In this document: positions 8,776-17,165 of the stretch, piece after piece
Position numbering within the stretch: the stretch's first letter is position 1
How the letters are laid out: each line of letters opens with the position of its first letter
Assembly: GCA_019424135.1 (NCBI GenBank)
Contig: JAHYZZ010000005.1
Coordinates: forward strand, 7,882 to 53,949
Source of the DNA: Lachnospiraceae bacterium
GTDB lineage: Bacteria; Bacillota; Clostridia; Lachnospirales; Lachnospiraceae
Direction of reading: 5' to 3'
DNA length: 46,068 nucleotides
Notes under the pieces: generated by a model
Told to the model about the DNA's origin: nothing
The model's database searches: none
What the model saw: the letters and a program-made list of their open reading frames with translations, nothing else
Program-made: the position numbers and the translations under genes

Positions 8776-8804
8776 TTGACGTGTTTATAAGCAGGTGTTA
8801 GAAT
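8776..8804 (+). promoter_or_regulatory. promoter of the HTH-dgt operon
   Basis: TTGACG (8776-8781) and TAGAAT (8799-8804) are 17 bases apart. The start codon at 8909 lies about 100 bases downstream, leaving a leader with no recognised structure. Confidence 0.6.
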
Positions 8805-8908
8805 AGTAAAAGGGAAAAGACTGGGTTTATCAAGAAATAAAAATGTTTACACAAAAGATAAAACTTGTCAGGAGAGTATAAGAATTAAGTTAATAAGGAG
8901 GACATGTT

Positions 8909-9916
8909 ATGCTGGATTTAACATTTGGAGAGCAAGTGAAAATCATCTTAAGCCGCAGGGGCATGACAATCAAGGAACTTGCAGAGACCATTGAGGAGCG
9001 TACCGGAAAGAAAATGTCGCGTCAGAATCTGACCCAGAGACTGGGGCGGGACAATTTCCAGGAACAGGATATGCGTATGATTGCAGAGATTCTTGATTGC
9101 CCATTTCAGCTCAGTATTCTTGGGGAAGACGGCGTTCCAACCGAAAAAGAAAAGATGCAGAGTCATCATCATATACAACAGGAAACAGACATGGAGATAA
9201 AGAAAGTAAAGCCGAAAAATGAGGCGCCTGAAAGGGACGTTACGATCGGTGAGCTGGTAGATATCCATGAAGAACTAGATGCCATGATTGGGGAAGAGCA
9301 AGAAGAATCATCTCTTCTTGAAGAACCTGTGGCAGACCTTCTGCAAGAAATTGCCGAGGAAGAGGAAAAAGAGGAAAACCACCAGGAGGAGAAAAAAGAG
9401 GATCATCCATACAAGGAAGAGAAAAAACATGGCTGGCGTGATTATCTGCTGCGCCATATTCGGAAACCAGAAGGAAAGAAGCAAGAAGAACAGGATGCGC
9501 AAGAAGAGTCGATGGAAGAGGCCATGGAAGAGACCGGTCATCAGGAGGTGGAGATCCGCAAGCCGGAGCCTGTGGCCGAAGCTGTAACTGAGGATTATGT
9601 CCTGGAAAAGGAAGAGCCTCTGATTATAGAAGAGGAACCTGAGAAGATGAGCGCCGAAGAAGAGGCCAGGGCAGAGCTGGAGGAATTTACCGCAGAGGAA
9701 GAAGATCTGGAAAAGGGTGATGTGAATCCCTATACCGGAAGAGAATACAAAAGCAACAGTGTCCGTATGCATCCGACCCGGATCGGATATGTGCAGGTGT
9801 ATGACAGAGGGACACATGGGTGGACAGATATGACGGAGTGGGCCTTCCTTGGATATCAGGAGCGCAAGAAAGCGCTGCTTGGGAAGGATTATGTGCCGCC
9901 GATTTATCTGGACTAA
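8909..9916 (+). CDS. HTH-domain protein with long acidic linker and conserved C-terminal segment
   Basis: The 335-residue product begins with a helix-turn-helix domain of the XRE/LLM kind (residues 1-72, GEQVKIILSRRGMTIKELAE and a second helical part ending in LDCPFQLSIL). A very acidic, Glu- and Lys-rich stretch of low complexity runs from about 85 to 270. A compact C-terminal segment (about 272-335) starts GDVNPYTGREYKSNSVRMHPTR and is rich in Trp and Tyr. I recognise the layout from Lachnospiraceae genomes but know no proven function. It is the first gene of an operon with the dNTP triphosphohydrolase, so a regulatory or partner role for that enzyme is possible but inferred. A clear AAGGAGG precedes the ATG. 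Confidence 0.8.
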   Translation: MLDLTFGEQVKIILSRRGMTIKELAETIEERTGKKMSRQNLTQRLGRDNFQEQDMRMIAEILDCPFQLSILGEDGVPTEKEKMQSHHHIQQETDMEIKKVKPKNEAPERDVTIGELVDIHEELDAMIGEEQEESSLLEEPVADLLQEIAEEEEKEENHQEEKKEDHPYKEEKKHGWRDYLLRHIRKPEGKKQEEQDAQEESMEEAMEETGHQEVEIRKPEPVAEAVTEDYVLEKEEPLIIEEEPEKMSAEEEARAELEEFTAEEEDLEKGDVNPYTGREYKSNSVRMHPTRIGYVQVYDRGTHGWTDMTEWAFLGYQERKKALLGKDYVPPIYLD

Positions 9917-9930
9917 AGAGGGCATTTAGA

Positions 9931-11358
9931 TTGAATTGGGAACAGTTGTTATCGACAAAAAGAAAAAGAGAAGGCACTGGGAAAACGCGCCGGTATAAAA
10001 ATACAGATCTAAGAAGCGAGTTTGAGAAAGATTATCACCGCATTATCGGAAGTGCTTCCTTTCGGCGTTTGCAGGATAAGACACAGGTATTTCCACTGGA
10101 TAAAAGTGATTTTATCCGTACAAGGCTTACTCATTCGCTGGAAGTGTCTTCTTTTGCAAAGTCCCTGGGACAGAATATCGGGGAAAACATAATAGAATAT
10201 AAGAAAGATCTAAGTTTCACTGTGCGAATGAAAGAAGATATTTGCCATATTCTTGAGTGTGCGGGACTGATTCATGATATTGGGAATCCGCCTTTTGGAC
10301 ATTTTGGAGAGATTGCGATCCGCGAATGGTTCCAAAGAAATCTCCCGGTTTTGACTTACCATGGAAGACCATTGGATCAGGTGCTGACACCACAGATGAG
10401 GGAAGATTTTTATCATTTTGAAGGGAATGCGCAGGCGCTGAGGCTGGTGACAAAACTACATTTCCTGGTAGATGAAAACGGCATGAATCTGACCTATGCT
10501 CTGCTTGGAACCATCATAAAATATCCGGTGTCATCCATTGAGATTGATCTGGATTCTGGTGATATCAGGACGAAAAAGATGGGGTATTACCTGGCCGATC
10601 AGGAAATTTATGAAGAGGTGGAAAAGGAGACAGGCACAAAAGGGCGCCGTCATCCTTTGACCTTTATTCTGGAGGCGGCCGATGATATTGCCTACAAAAC
10701 GGGAGACGTTGAAGATGCTTTTGTGAAAGGATTTATCAGTTATTCCCAGCTCCTCCAAGAATTGAAAGATCTCCAGGCGCGCTATGATAAGGATAAGGAA
10801 GCTGCTTTTCAGGCGGCAGATAAGCTAGAAGAGTATTACCGGCGTGGTCTTGAAAAAGGCATGGCAGATCCAAAGGAGTATGCCGTAAAAAACTGGATTG
10901 TTCGAGTGCAGGGGTTTTTGATCGGATGCGCAACGTTTGGATTTACTTCTAATTACAAAGAGATCATGAGGGGAACTTACCGTTTTGATCTTTTTCATCA
11001 GACATATGCAGAAAGACTGATGGAGCTGCTGGGAGATTTGGCCTACCGGAAGGTATTCACATCAGAGACGATCTACCGAATGGAAGTAAAAGAAGCGGTG
11101 ATATTAAATGACCTGATGGATCAGTTTATGAAAGCGGCCATTAAATTTGATGATCCTGCACAGACTTTAAATTCTATTGATCAGAGAATGGTATATTTCA
11201 TTTCCAATAATTATAAAAATGCATACCACTATCATGCAAAAGGCAGGACAGATGTAGAAAAGCTGTATCTGAGGCTGCTTCTGGTAACTGATTATATCTG
11301 TGGAATGACGGATGGATATGCAAAAAGGTTGTATCAGGAACTAAAAGCAATGCTCTAG
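9931..11358 (+). CDS. dgt: deoxyguanosinetriphosphate triphosphohydrolase-like protein (HD family)
   Basis: Enzymes of this family split dNTPs into nucleoside and triphosphate and lower the dNTP pool. The HD metal site is visible as H68 in RLTHSLEV, H115-D116 in LIHDIGNPPFGHFGE and the Asp in LEAADDIAYKTGDVEDA. I place the start at the TTG at 9931 (NWEQLLSTKRKRE...), 8 bases after AGAGGG; the open frame reaches back to 9820 but would overlap the previous gene with no ribosome site. The product is 475 residues, typical for the clostridial branch. It follows the HTH gene by 14 bases. Confidence 0.9.
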   Translation: MNWEQLLSTKRKREGTGKTRRYKNTDLRSEFEKDYHRIIGSASFRRLQDKTQVFPLDKSDFIRTRLTHSLEVSSFAKSLGQNIGENIIEYKKDLSFTVRMKEDICHILECAGLIHDIGNPPFGHFGEIAIREWFQRNLPVLTYHGRPLDQVLTPQMREDFYHFEGNAQALRLVTKLHFLVDENGMNLTYALLGTIIKYPVSSIEIDLDSGDIRTKKMGYYLADQEIYEEVEKETGTKGRRHPLTFILEAADDIAYKTGDVEDAFVKGFISYSQLLQELKDLQARYDKDKEAAFQAADKLEEYYRRGLEKGMADPKEYAVKNWIVRVQGFLIGCATFGFTSNYKEIMRGTYRFDLFHQTYAERLMELLGDLAYRKVFTSETIYRMEVKEAVILNDLMDQFMKAAIKFDDPAQTLNSIDQRMVYFISNNYKNAYHYHAKGRTDVEKLYLRLLLVTDYICGMTDGYAKRLYQELKAML

Positions 11359-11421
11359 GTATATTTCCGGATGCTGGAGAATAGATTGTGATAAATGAAC
11401 CAGCATGAAGGATGTGGAAGA

Positions 11422-12258
11422 TTGAAACGATTTATTCGTTATTTGTACGAGTATGAGCAGGGAAAACGGCTTCGGAACGTAGGATTTGTAAAGGCAGAGC
11501 AGGGGATGGACGAGTGCGTGCTTCATATCCATGGAAAGGGCCTTAATCTGAATGGAGAAAGGGTTCTAAAACTGTATCTGTTTTATGTAGACAGCGGTGA
11601 ATGTGTGGGAATATGGCAGGGGGATGCAGAACATGTGAACCCTGCCATTAATTACCGGATGTATTATACTAGTAAAGACACCGGGGGCCAGGAAAATTTT
11701 TCCAGGATTGACGGGGTTATTCTGGAAACGACAGACGGACGGCGTTTTGCTGCAGTCTGGGACGATACTCCACTTAATATCGGGAACATGAGGATCTGGA
11801 GTCCCGAAGAAGAGATGGTATCTCCAGAAGAAACCATCCAAGAGGATCCAAAAGAAGAGGATACCCCTGTGGAACAGAAAGTATCTGAGGAGGAAGAAAA
11901 GGAAACAGTGGCGGCGGAGAGGAAGCAAGGCTTTTCCTGTCAGAAAATCCAGAGGAATGAACTGGCGAAACTGCCCCGGTGTGAATGGAAGCTTTCTAAT
12001 AATAGTTTTCTTCTACACGGATATTATAACTATCATCATCTGGTGCTTTTGGATGATGGGGAGTGGCTGAGACTAGGAGTGCCGGGGATGTTTCACCCTA
12101 AAGAGGCAAAAGCGGCGCAGGCATTTGGATTTCCGGAGTTTATCAGATGCGGGGATATTGAAGTGGAGTTAGAGGAAGAAGAGCGGGAGGAAGAGGAAAA
12201 GTTTGGATACTGGTGCCGGTGCGTAAAGAGAAAGGCACCTCCGTGTTCCTGTTCATAA
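11422..12258 (+). CDS. Lachnospiraceae-type conserved protein of unknown function
   Basis: A 278-residue soluble protein with two conserved globular parts joined by an acidic linker. The N-terminal part (1-130) begins KRFIRYLYEYEQGKRLRN; the linker (about 132-175) is Glu-rich; the C-terminal part (about 180-265) holds LHGYYNYHHLVLLDDGEWLRLG and a VPGMFHPKEAKAAQAFGFPEF segment. I chose the TTG at 11422, with AAGGA 9 bases upstream, because relatives I recall begin MKRFIRYLYEYE; an ATG in frame lies at 11395. It stands between dgt and tadA. Function is unknown; the acidic linker resembles that of the HTH protein two genes upstream. Confidence 0.7.
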   Translation: MKRFIRYLYEYEQGKRLRNVGFVKAEQGMDECVLHIHGKGLNLNGERVLKLYLFYVDSGECVGIWQGDAEHVNPAINYRMYYTSKDTGGQENFSRIDGVILETTDGRRFAAVWDDTPLNIGNMRIWSPEEEMVSPEETIQEDPKEEDTPVEQKVSEEEEKETVAAERKQGFSCQKIQRNELAKLPRCEWKLSNNSFLLHGYYNYHHLVLLDDGEWLRLGVPGMFHPKEAKAAQAFGFPEFIRCGDIEVELEEEEREEEEKFGYWCRCVKRKAPPCSCS

Positions 12259-12273
12259 CATAGGAGAAGGTTG

Positions 12274-12786
12274 ATGGAAGATTACAAAAAGGATGAAAAG
12301 TACATGAGAGAGGCTATCCGGCAGGCAAAAAAGGCATATGTGCAAGGTGAGGTGCCGATCGGATGCGTGATTGTTTATCAGGATAAGATCATCGGCAGGG
12401 GATATAACCGCAGAACCATTGATAAGAATACGCTGGCACATGCAGAAATGATTGCGATCAAGAAGGCCAGTAAAAAAATGAATGACTGGAGGCTGGAAGG
12501 GTGTACTATGTATGTAACACTGGAACCGTGTCAGATGTGTGCGGGAGCCATTGTCCAGTCCAGGCTGACCAGAGTCGTGGTGGGATGCATGAATCCGAAG
12601 GCGGGATGTGCAGGATCCATCCTGAATCTCCTGCAGATGAAAGAATTTAACCATCAGGCAGAGCTTCAGACGGGAGTTCTGGGAGAAGAATGCAGCCAGA
12701 TGATGAAGAGCTTTTTCAAAGAGCTGCGTGAAAAGAAAAAAATCGTGCATTGCGCTTCGAACGCAGATTCACAGACGTTACCTTGA
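12274..12786 (+). CDS. tadA: tRNA-specific adenosine deaminase
   Basis: TadA converts adenosine to inosine at the wobble position of tRNA-Arg(ACG). The 170-residue protein has the zinc and proton-shuttle motif HAE at residues 56-58 and PC-x-x-C with C86 and C89, plus PIGCVIV and YVTLEPCQMCAGA. GGAG lies 7 bases ahead of the ATG at 12274. Its last dozen residues (from about HCASNADSQ) are encoded by DNA that on the other strand forms the apparent terminator of the SRP RNA, so this tail is probably not conserved. Confidence 0.95.
   Translation: MEDYKKDEKYMREAIRQAKKAYVQGEVPIGCVIVYQDKIIGRGYNRRTIDKNTLAHAEMIAIKKASKKMNDWRLEGCTMYVTLEPCQMCAGAIVQSRLTRVVVGCMNPKAGCAGSILNLLQMKEFNHQAELQTGVLGEECSQMMKSFFKELREKKKIVHCASNADSQTLP
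12736..12772 (-). terminator. apparent terminator of the SRP RNA gene, inside tadA
   Basis: Read on the minus strand, the core hairpin TGCGTTCGAAGCGCA, extended by an outer GTG/CAC pair, is followed within a few bases by seven T's. It lies just past the SRP RNA 3' end and within the last codons of tadA. Confidence 0.6.
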
Positions 12787-13006
12787 CAGTTGACTCAGCC
12801 CAGGCACCCTTACGGCACCCGGAAGGTTCCGCTTAGTGCTGCTTCGTTCCCGACCTGACACGGTTCGCGGATTTCCGTCGCGTAAGACCCGGACATCAAT
12901 GCCACTTATCAAGGGCAGCTCTGCAAAGCTGTGCCCTTAGCGCAATATCACCCCTGCTATAGCGGATTGCAGGTACAAGGTACCGCTAACACCCCGGCTG
13001 CACGAG
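12787..13006 (-). ncRNA. ffs: signal recognition particle RNA, long type with Alu domain
   Basis: On the minus strand the conserved S-domain core reads GTCAGGTCGGGAACGAAGCA, with the GGAA tetraloop and the AGCAGC bulge that bind Ffh. The 5' part contains an Alu-type segment (GGGTGTTAGCGG, then TACCTGCAATCCGCTATAGC), as in Bacillus and clostridial scRNA. The 5' and 3' ends (GCAGCCGGGGTG and GGTGCCTGGGCTG) can pair to close the rod. The RNA directs ribosomes making membrane proteins to the membrane. The 5' end is estimated from the promoter; the 3' end abuts the tadA stop and is approximate to about 10 bases. Confidence 0.9.
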
Positions 13007-13011
13007 CCTTA

Positions 13012-13040
13012 ATTTTACCCTATTTTGGAGGAAATGTCAA
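13012..13040 (-). promoter_or_regulatory. promoter of the SRP RNA
   Basis: On the minus strand a perfect TTGACA (13035-13040) and TAAAAT (13012-13017) are 17 bases apart, as expected for a strongly expressed stable RNA. The -35 box lies between the ribosome site and the start codon of the divergent radical SAM gene. Confidence 0.85.
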
Positions 13041-13044
13041 GGAT

Positions 13045-14781
13045 ATGAAAATACTTTTGACAGCGATTAATGCAAAATACATACATTCTAATCTTGCGGT
13101 GTACAGTCTAAAAGCGTATGCGGATGATCCACGTGTGGAGATTGCGGAATATACCATAAATCAGACGGAGGACGAGATCCTTGGAGAACTCTGGCAGGAG
13201 AAACCAGATGTTTTGTGTTTTTCCTGTTATATCTGGAACATAGAACATATTGAGCGTCTGATCCGAGAATACGCCAAAATCTGTACCGGAACAGAGATTT
13301 GGCTTGGAGGTCCGGAAGTTTCCTACGATTCCAGGGCGGTACTAGAGAGATTCCCCCAGGTAAAGGGAGTGATGAAAGGTGAGGGAGAAGAGACCTTTGC
13401 CTGCCTTTGCAGGTCGTTTTGGAAAGATGATTTTCCGGATCTGGAGAAGAGAGAGAAGGAGTTGACCGGGATTGAAGGAATTTCGTTTCGCAGCCAGGTT
13501 GGAGAAATTGTGGAAAATCCATGGAGAAAACCCATTGACCTAAGCAGAATTCCTTTTGTTTACAAGAGCCTGGATAAATTTACGCATAAGATTATCTATT
13601 ATGAATCCAGCAGAGGTTGTCCGTTTTCCTGCAGTTACTGCCTGTCTTCTATCGATAAAACGCTCAGATTTCGGGATCTTTTTCTGGTGAAAAGGGAGCT
13701 TCAGTTTTTTATCGATCATCAGGTGCCTCAGGTGAAATTTGTGGACAGAACGTTTAACTGTAGCCATGGACATGCTATGGAGATTTGGAGATATATTCTG
13801 GAGCACGACCAGGGAAAGACGAATTTTCATTTTGAGATTGCAGCAGATCTTCTAAATGAGGAGGAGCTGGATCTGATTGCAAAGATGCGTCCGGGACTGA
13901 TTCAGCTGGAGATTGGTGTGCAGTCTGTGAATCCCCGGACAATCTGTGAGATTCACAGGAAAATGGATCTGAAAAAAGTGAAAACTGCCGTGGACAAAAT
14001 CCGTAAAGGCGGCAATGTACACCAACATTTGGACCTGATTGCGGGACTGCCCTTTGAAAATTTGGAGAGCTTCCGGGAATCGTTTGATGTAGTATATGAA
14101 ATGAAGCCAGATCAGCTGCAGCTTGGCTTTTTGAAAGTTTTAAAGGGATCCTATATGAAAGAGAAGGAAAAGGCGTATGGCCTGGTACATAAAAGCAGTC
14201 CGCCTTACGAGGTGCTTTTCACCAACTGGCTGTCCTATGAAGATGTGCATCTCCTAAAAGGCGTGGAGGAGATGGTAGAGGTCTATTACAATAGCCGCCA
14301 GTTCACCCACTCTATAGAATATATGGAAACGTTGTTTGTTTCTGCTTTTGAAATGTTTGAGAAAATATGGAGATATTATGATGAGAAGAAACTTCAGAAG
14401 ATTCAGCATAAGAGAAGTGTAAGATATGAGATCCTGTTAAGATTTGTGGCAGAAGAACGGCCTTGTGCAGCAGGAAGAATACGGGAGCTTTTGATATATG
14501 ACTATTATCTTCGGGAAAACGCAAAAACCAGGCCTGTATTTGCCGGAGATTATCAGATTGGTAAAGAAGAGCTGCGGTCATTTTATGATTGTGAAAAAAT
14601 AAGAGAAAAATATCTTCCCAGGTATGCTGGTTATGATAAAAATCAGGTAAGAAGAATGACTCATCTGGAATATTTTCCACTGATCGGACGATATGTTCTT
14701 TTTGATTATCTGGAAAGAAATCCGTTGAACCAGGAAGCGAGAACATGTATCATAGAAGTTAGAAAAGGAGAAGAACCATGA
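13045..14781 (+). CDS. B12-binding-domain radical SAM protein
   Basis: A 578-residue protein of the COG1032 kind. Residues 1-150 look like a cobalamin-binding domain (MKILLTAINAKYIHSNLAVY), the radical SAM core follows with the cluster cysteines C192, C196 and C199 in CPFSCSYC, and a C-terminal helical region of the DUF4080 type covers about 440-578. The reaction is unknown. The start at 13045 was chosen because the longer frame from 12931 would translate the SRP RNA locus; GGAGGA lies 12 bases upstream. Its TGA overlaps the ATG of a 34-codon membrane peptide. Its own promoter is not obvious and must lie within or beyond the ffs region. Confidence 0.9.
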   Translation: MKILLTAINAKYIHSNLAVYSLKAYADDPRVEIAEYTINQTEDEILGELWQEKPDVLCFSCYIWNIEHIERLIREYAKICTGTEIWLGGPEVSYDSRAVLERFPQVKGVMKGEGEETFACLCRSFWKDDFPDLEKREKELTGIEGISFRSQVGEIVENPWRKPIDLSRIPFVYKSLDKFTHKIIYYESSRGCPFSCSYCLSSIDKTLRFRDLFLVKRELQFFIDHQVPQVKFVDRTFNCSHGHAMEIWRYILEHDQGKTNFHFEIAADLLNEEELDLIAKMRPGLIQLEIGVQSVNPRTICEIHRKMDLKKVKTAVDKIRKGGNVHQHLDLIAGLPFENLESFRESFDVVYEMKPDQLQLGFLKVLKGSYMKEKEKAYGLVHKSSPPYEVLFTNWLSYEDVHLLKGVEEMVEVYYNSRQFTHSIEYMETLFVSAFEMFEKIWRYYDEKKLQKIQHKRSVRYEILLRFVAEERPCAAGRIRELLIYDYYLRENAKTRPVFAGDYQIGKEELRSFYDCEKIREKYLPRYAGYDKNQVRRMTHLEYFPLIGRYVLFDYLERNPLNQEARTCIIEVRKGEEP

Positions 14782-14882
14782 ATTTTAATAACAAAAGGAC
14801 AAGAAGGATTATTGCAATCCTGATTATGGCTGTCATTGTGGCAATGGTTGCGACGATGGTGATTCCGTATCTGATGGTGTAA
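14778..14882 (+). CDS. small single-span membrane peptide
   Basis: The ATG overlaps the stop of the radical SAM gene (ATGA) and is preceded by GGAGAA. The 34-residue product has a basic start (NFNNKRTRR) and one hydrophobic segment of about 22 residues (IIAILIMAVIVAMVATMVIP), so it should insert in the membrane with the N terminus inside. No family is recognised. Coupling by overlap and the clean membrane-segment design support it as a real gene, but its size leaves doubt. Confidence 0.6.
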   Translation: MNFNNKRTRRIIAILIMAVIVAMVATMVIPYLMV

Positions 14883-14910
14883 ATCTGAAAAAGATGCAGG
14901 GGGAGAAAGG

Positions 14911-16425
14911 ATGTCAGAGAGCCGTCTGAAAAAAAGAATCCAAAAAAATAAAAAAAGAGCTCAGTTGAAAAAGAAAAGGGTGCGCCTGTTGGGCGGACTG
15001 GCTTTTTTATGCCTTCTATGCTTGTGCGGTGTTGTATACGGCATGTTGTATCGCTATGTCAGTCGCTTCCCTAAGGATCAGATTCTTACCAATGTATATA
15101 TTGGCCCGGTGGAGGTGTCCGGAATGACAGCAGAGGAAGCTGTTTGGTCAATAGAGACTTACCGAAAGGAACGTTTGGCGGATCGGGTGACAATGGAAGT
15201 GGAAGGACAGTCGGCAGAAGCTACACTTGGCGAGCTGGGACTGGAATATCGGGATGCAAAGCAGGTGGCAAACAAGGCGGTCCATTATGGAAAAGAAGGA
15301 ACTGTGATCCAGAGATTCCAGAAGATACGAGGCCTTTCTGATGAGAAGCATGTGATAAAGGAAAATCTGCAGCTGAATCCGGAAACCGCAAAAGCAGTGA
15401 TCAATGAGAGGGCTGTTCCCCTTGCAGTGGGGGCGGAAAATGCATATATTGAACGTACAGGAGAGGATGCCTTCCAAGTTGTACAAGAGAAAGAAGGATA
15501 TACCGTAGATGTAGATGCTTCGATCAAAAGTATGGATCGATACTTGGAAGAAAATTGGAAACATCAAGATTTTTCAATTGAGATGACCTTGGTAAGAGAA
15601 GAGCCAGAGATAACAGCGGCAGACCTTCAGTCGATCGAAGATGAGTTGGGAAGTTTCTCAACAGATGCCGGCGGAGGCGATAGGTGGCAGAATCTAAGCA
15701 CTGGGGTAAGCAAGCTGAACGGCACCATTCTGATGCCGGGGGAAAGCCTGTCTGTCTGTGACGCGACTGCGCCCTACGACGAGGAGCATGGATATGTGGA
15801 GGCAGGATCATATGAAAACGGACAAGTAGTGGATTCTTATGGGGGAGGGATCTGCCAGGTCTCAACCACTTTATATAATGCAGTTTTATATGCGGAATTA
15901 CAGGTGGACCAGAGACATCCTCATTCTATGTTGGTCAATTATGTCAAACCGTCCAGAGATGCAGCGATTGCAGAGGGAATTCTGGATTTTGTATTTACTA
16001 ATAATTATGATACCCCGATCTATATTTGGGGACAGATCGACGGAGCGAATCAGCTGCGTTTTGCTATCTACGGGAAGGATACGCGCCCGGAGGGACGAAC
16101 GGTGGAATATGAAAGCGAGATCCTGGAGACAGAAGACTATGGCATTACTTACCAGGAGGATCCGGATGCAGCGCTTGGAAGTATGCAATATTCTGGAAGC
16201 CCCCATACAGGGACCACCGCTCAGCTTTGGAAGGTGGTATATCAGGATGGGGTGGAGGAATCTAGAGAAGTCATAAATCATAGCGTTTATGAAAAGTCAG
16301 ATCAGATCATTTTGGTAGGGACAGCATCGGATGATCCGGCCAAGTCCCAGGCAGTTCGTGATGCGATCGCCTCCAAGGATCCAGATGCGATCAGTGCCGC
16401 AATTAGCCAGGCTCAGTCCTTGTAG
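14911..16425 (+). CDS. VanW-family protein (YoaR-like)
   Basis: A 504-residue membrane-anchored extracellular protein. A very basic N terminus is followed by one membrane segment at about 26-50, then peptidoglycan-binding_4-like repeats (about 60-240) and the VanW domain with ENGQVVDSYGGGICQVSTTL and HPHSMLVNYV (about 245-395). VanW proteins occur near vancomycin resistance genes in enterococci but are widespread in clostridia without them; no van genes are present here, and the role is presumed to be in the cell wall. GGGGGAGAAAGG precedes the ATG. Confidence 0.9.
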   Translation: MSESRLKKRIQKNKKRAQLKKKRVRLLGGLAFLCLLCLCGVVYGMLYRYVSRFPKDQILTNVYIGPVEVSGMTAEEAVWSIETYRKERLADRVTMEVEGQSAEATLGELGLEYRDAKQVANKAVHYGKEGTVIQRFQKIRGLSDEKHVIKENLQLNPETAKAVINERAVPLAVGAENAYIERTGEDAFQVVQEKEGYTVDVDASIKSMDRYLEENWKHQDFSIEMTLVREEPEITAADLQSIEDELGSFSTDAGGGDRWQNLSTGVSKLNGTILMPGESLSVCDATAPYDEEHGYVEAGSYENGQVVDSYGGGICQVSTTLYNAVLYAELQVDQRHPHSMLVNYVKPSRDAAIAEGILDFVFTNNYDTPIYIWGQIDGANQLRFAIYGKDTRPEGRTVEYESEILETEDYGITYQEDPDAALGSMQYSGSPHTGTTAQLWKVVYQDGVEESREVINHSVYEKSDQIILVGTASDDPAKSQAVRDAIASKDPDAISAAISQAQSL

Positions 16426-16479
16426 GCTAAATAGAATACCCGGCGATAGATTCGGAAATTTGGAAAGGAAGAAATAGTT

Positions 16480-17079
16480 GTGAGAATAAATCAGCAAAGA
16501 GAAAAAAGCCGGGCGGGGGATGTCCGGGCAGGATGGAAAATTCTGCTGACCGGATGGATTGGTCTGGATGGGATGCTTTGTATCCTAAAGGAAAAACAAG
16601 AGGAATTGAAGGGGAGATTTGCGCCGGCTTTTCTTATACAGGCAGAAGCTCATGGCAAAGATGAACGTGTTTATTCTCTGGAAGAAATCGAGAGACTTGC
16701 GGAAGCGTTTACTGTTCCGGTGGGAGAAGGAGGCATTCTGGCTGCACTTTGGAACTTGGCGAAAAAACTGGGGACAGGAATTTCTTTGGATATGAAAAAG
16801 TTTTCTATTCGCCAGGAGACGATCGAAGTTTGTGAGCTGTACCGGCTGAATCCGTACCAGCTACGTTCCAGGGGCTGTTTTTTGATTGTGACAGATCAGG
16901 ATAGGCGGGTAGCAATGCGCCTTGAAGAAAAAGGGATCCACGTATCCGTGATTGGAGAGGTCACAGATAATAATGATAAAGTAATTCAAAATGGGGAGGA
17001 TTTGCGGTACATCGACCGACCAGCGCCAGATGAATTGGCAAAAATCTTGTGTAAAATCAATAAATTTAGTAAAAATTAG
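16480..17079 (+). CDS. stand-alone AIR-synthase C-terminal domain protein (HypE/PurM-like half)
   Basis: The 199-residue product starts at a GTG with AAGGAA about 9 bases upstream. Residues 70-190 match the C-terminal half of AIR-synthase-related proteins such as HypE: VPVGEGGILAALWNLAKKLG, a basic IRQETIEVCELYRLNPYQL, and CFLIVTDQDR. The N-terminal ATP-binding half that these enzymes normally carry is absent; the first 65 residues are unrelated. No hyp genes are nearby, so hydrogenase maturation is not supported. Function is unknown. Confidence 0.75.
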   Translation: MRINQQREKSRAGDVRAGWKILLTGWIGLDGMLCILKEKQEELKGRFAPAFLIQAEAHGKDERVYSLEEIERLAEAFTVPVGEGGILAALWNLAKKLGTGISLDMKKFSIRQETIEVCELYRLNPYQLRSRGCFLIVTDQDRRVAMRLEEKGIHVSVIGEVTDNNDKVIQNGEDLRYIDRPAPDELAKILCKINKFSKN

Positions 17080-17114
17080 AGAAAAAAATGATATATCTTT
17101 AACAAATGTGTATA

Positions 17115-17143
17115 TTGACGAGCGCCCTTCATTTATTTAAAAT
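17115..17143 (+). promoter_or_regulatory. promoter of trmL
   Basis: TTGACG (17115-17120) and TAAAAT (17138-17143) are 17 bases apart and sit about 20 bases ahead of the trmL start, implying a very short leader. Confidence 0.65.
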
Positions 17144-17165
17144 ATGGATAAAAGGAGGGCGCCGT

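Noticed and set aside
9308..9925. 205-residue minus-strand frame rich in Leu and Phe
   Set aside because: It is the mirror of the Glu/Lys-rich linker of the HTH protein; GAA/GAG repeats give long open antisense frames.
12931..13044. Upstream extension of the radical SAM frame
   Set aside because: It lies over the SRP RNA and its promoter; no ribosome site fits.
14911..16425. Vancomycin resistance locus suggested by the VanW protein
   Set aside because: No vanH, vanA/B, vanX or vanRS genes nearby; VanW-domain proteins are common in clostridia.
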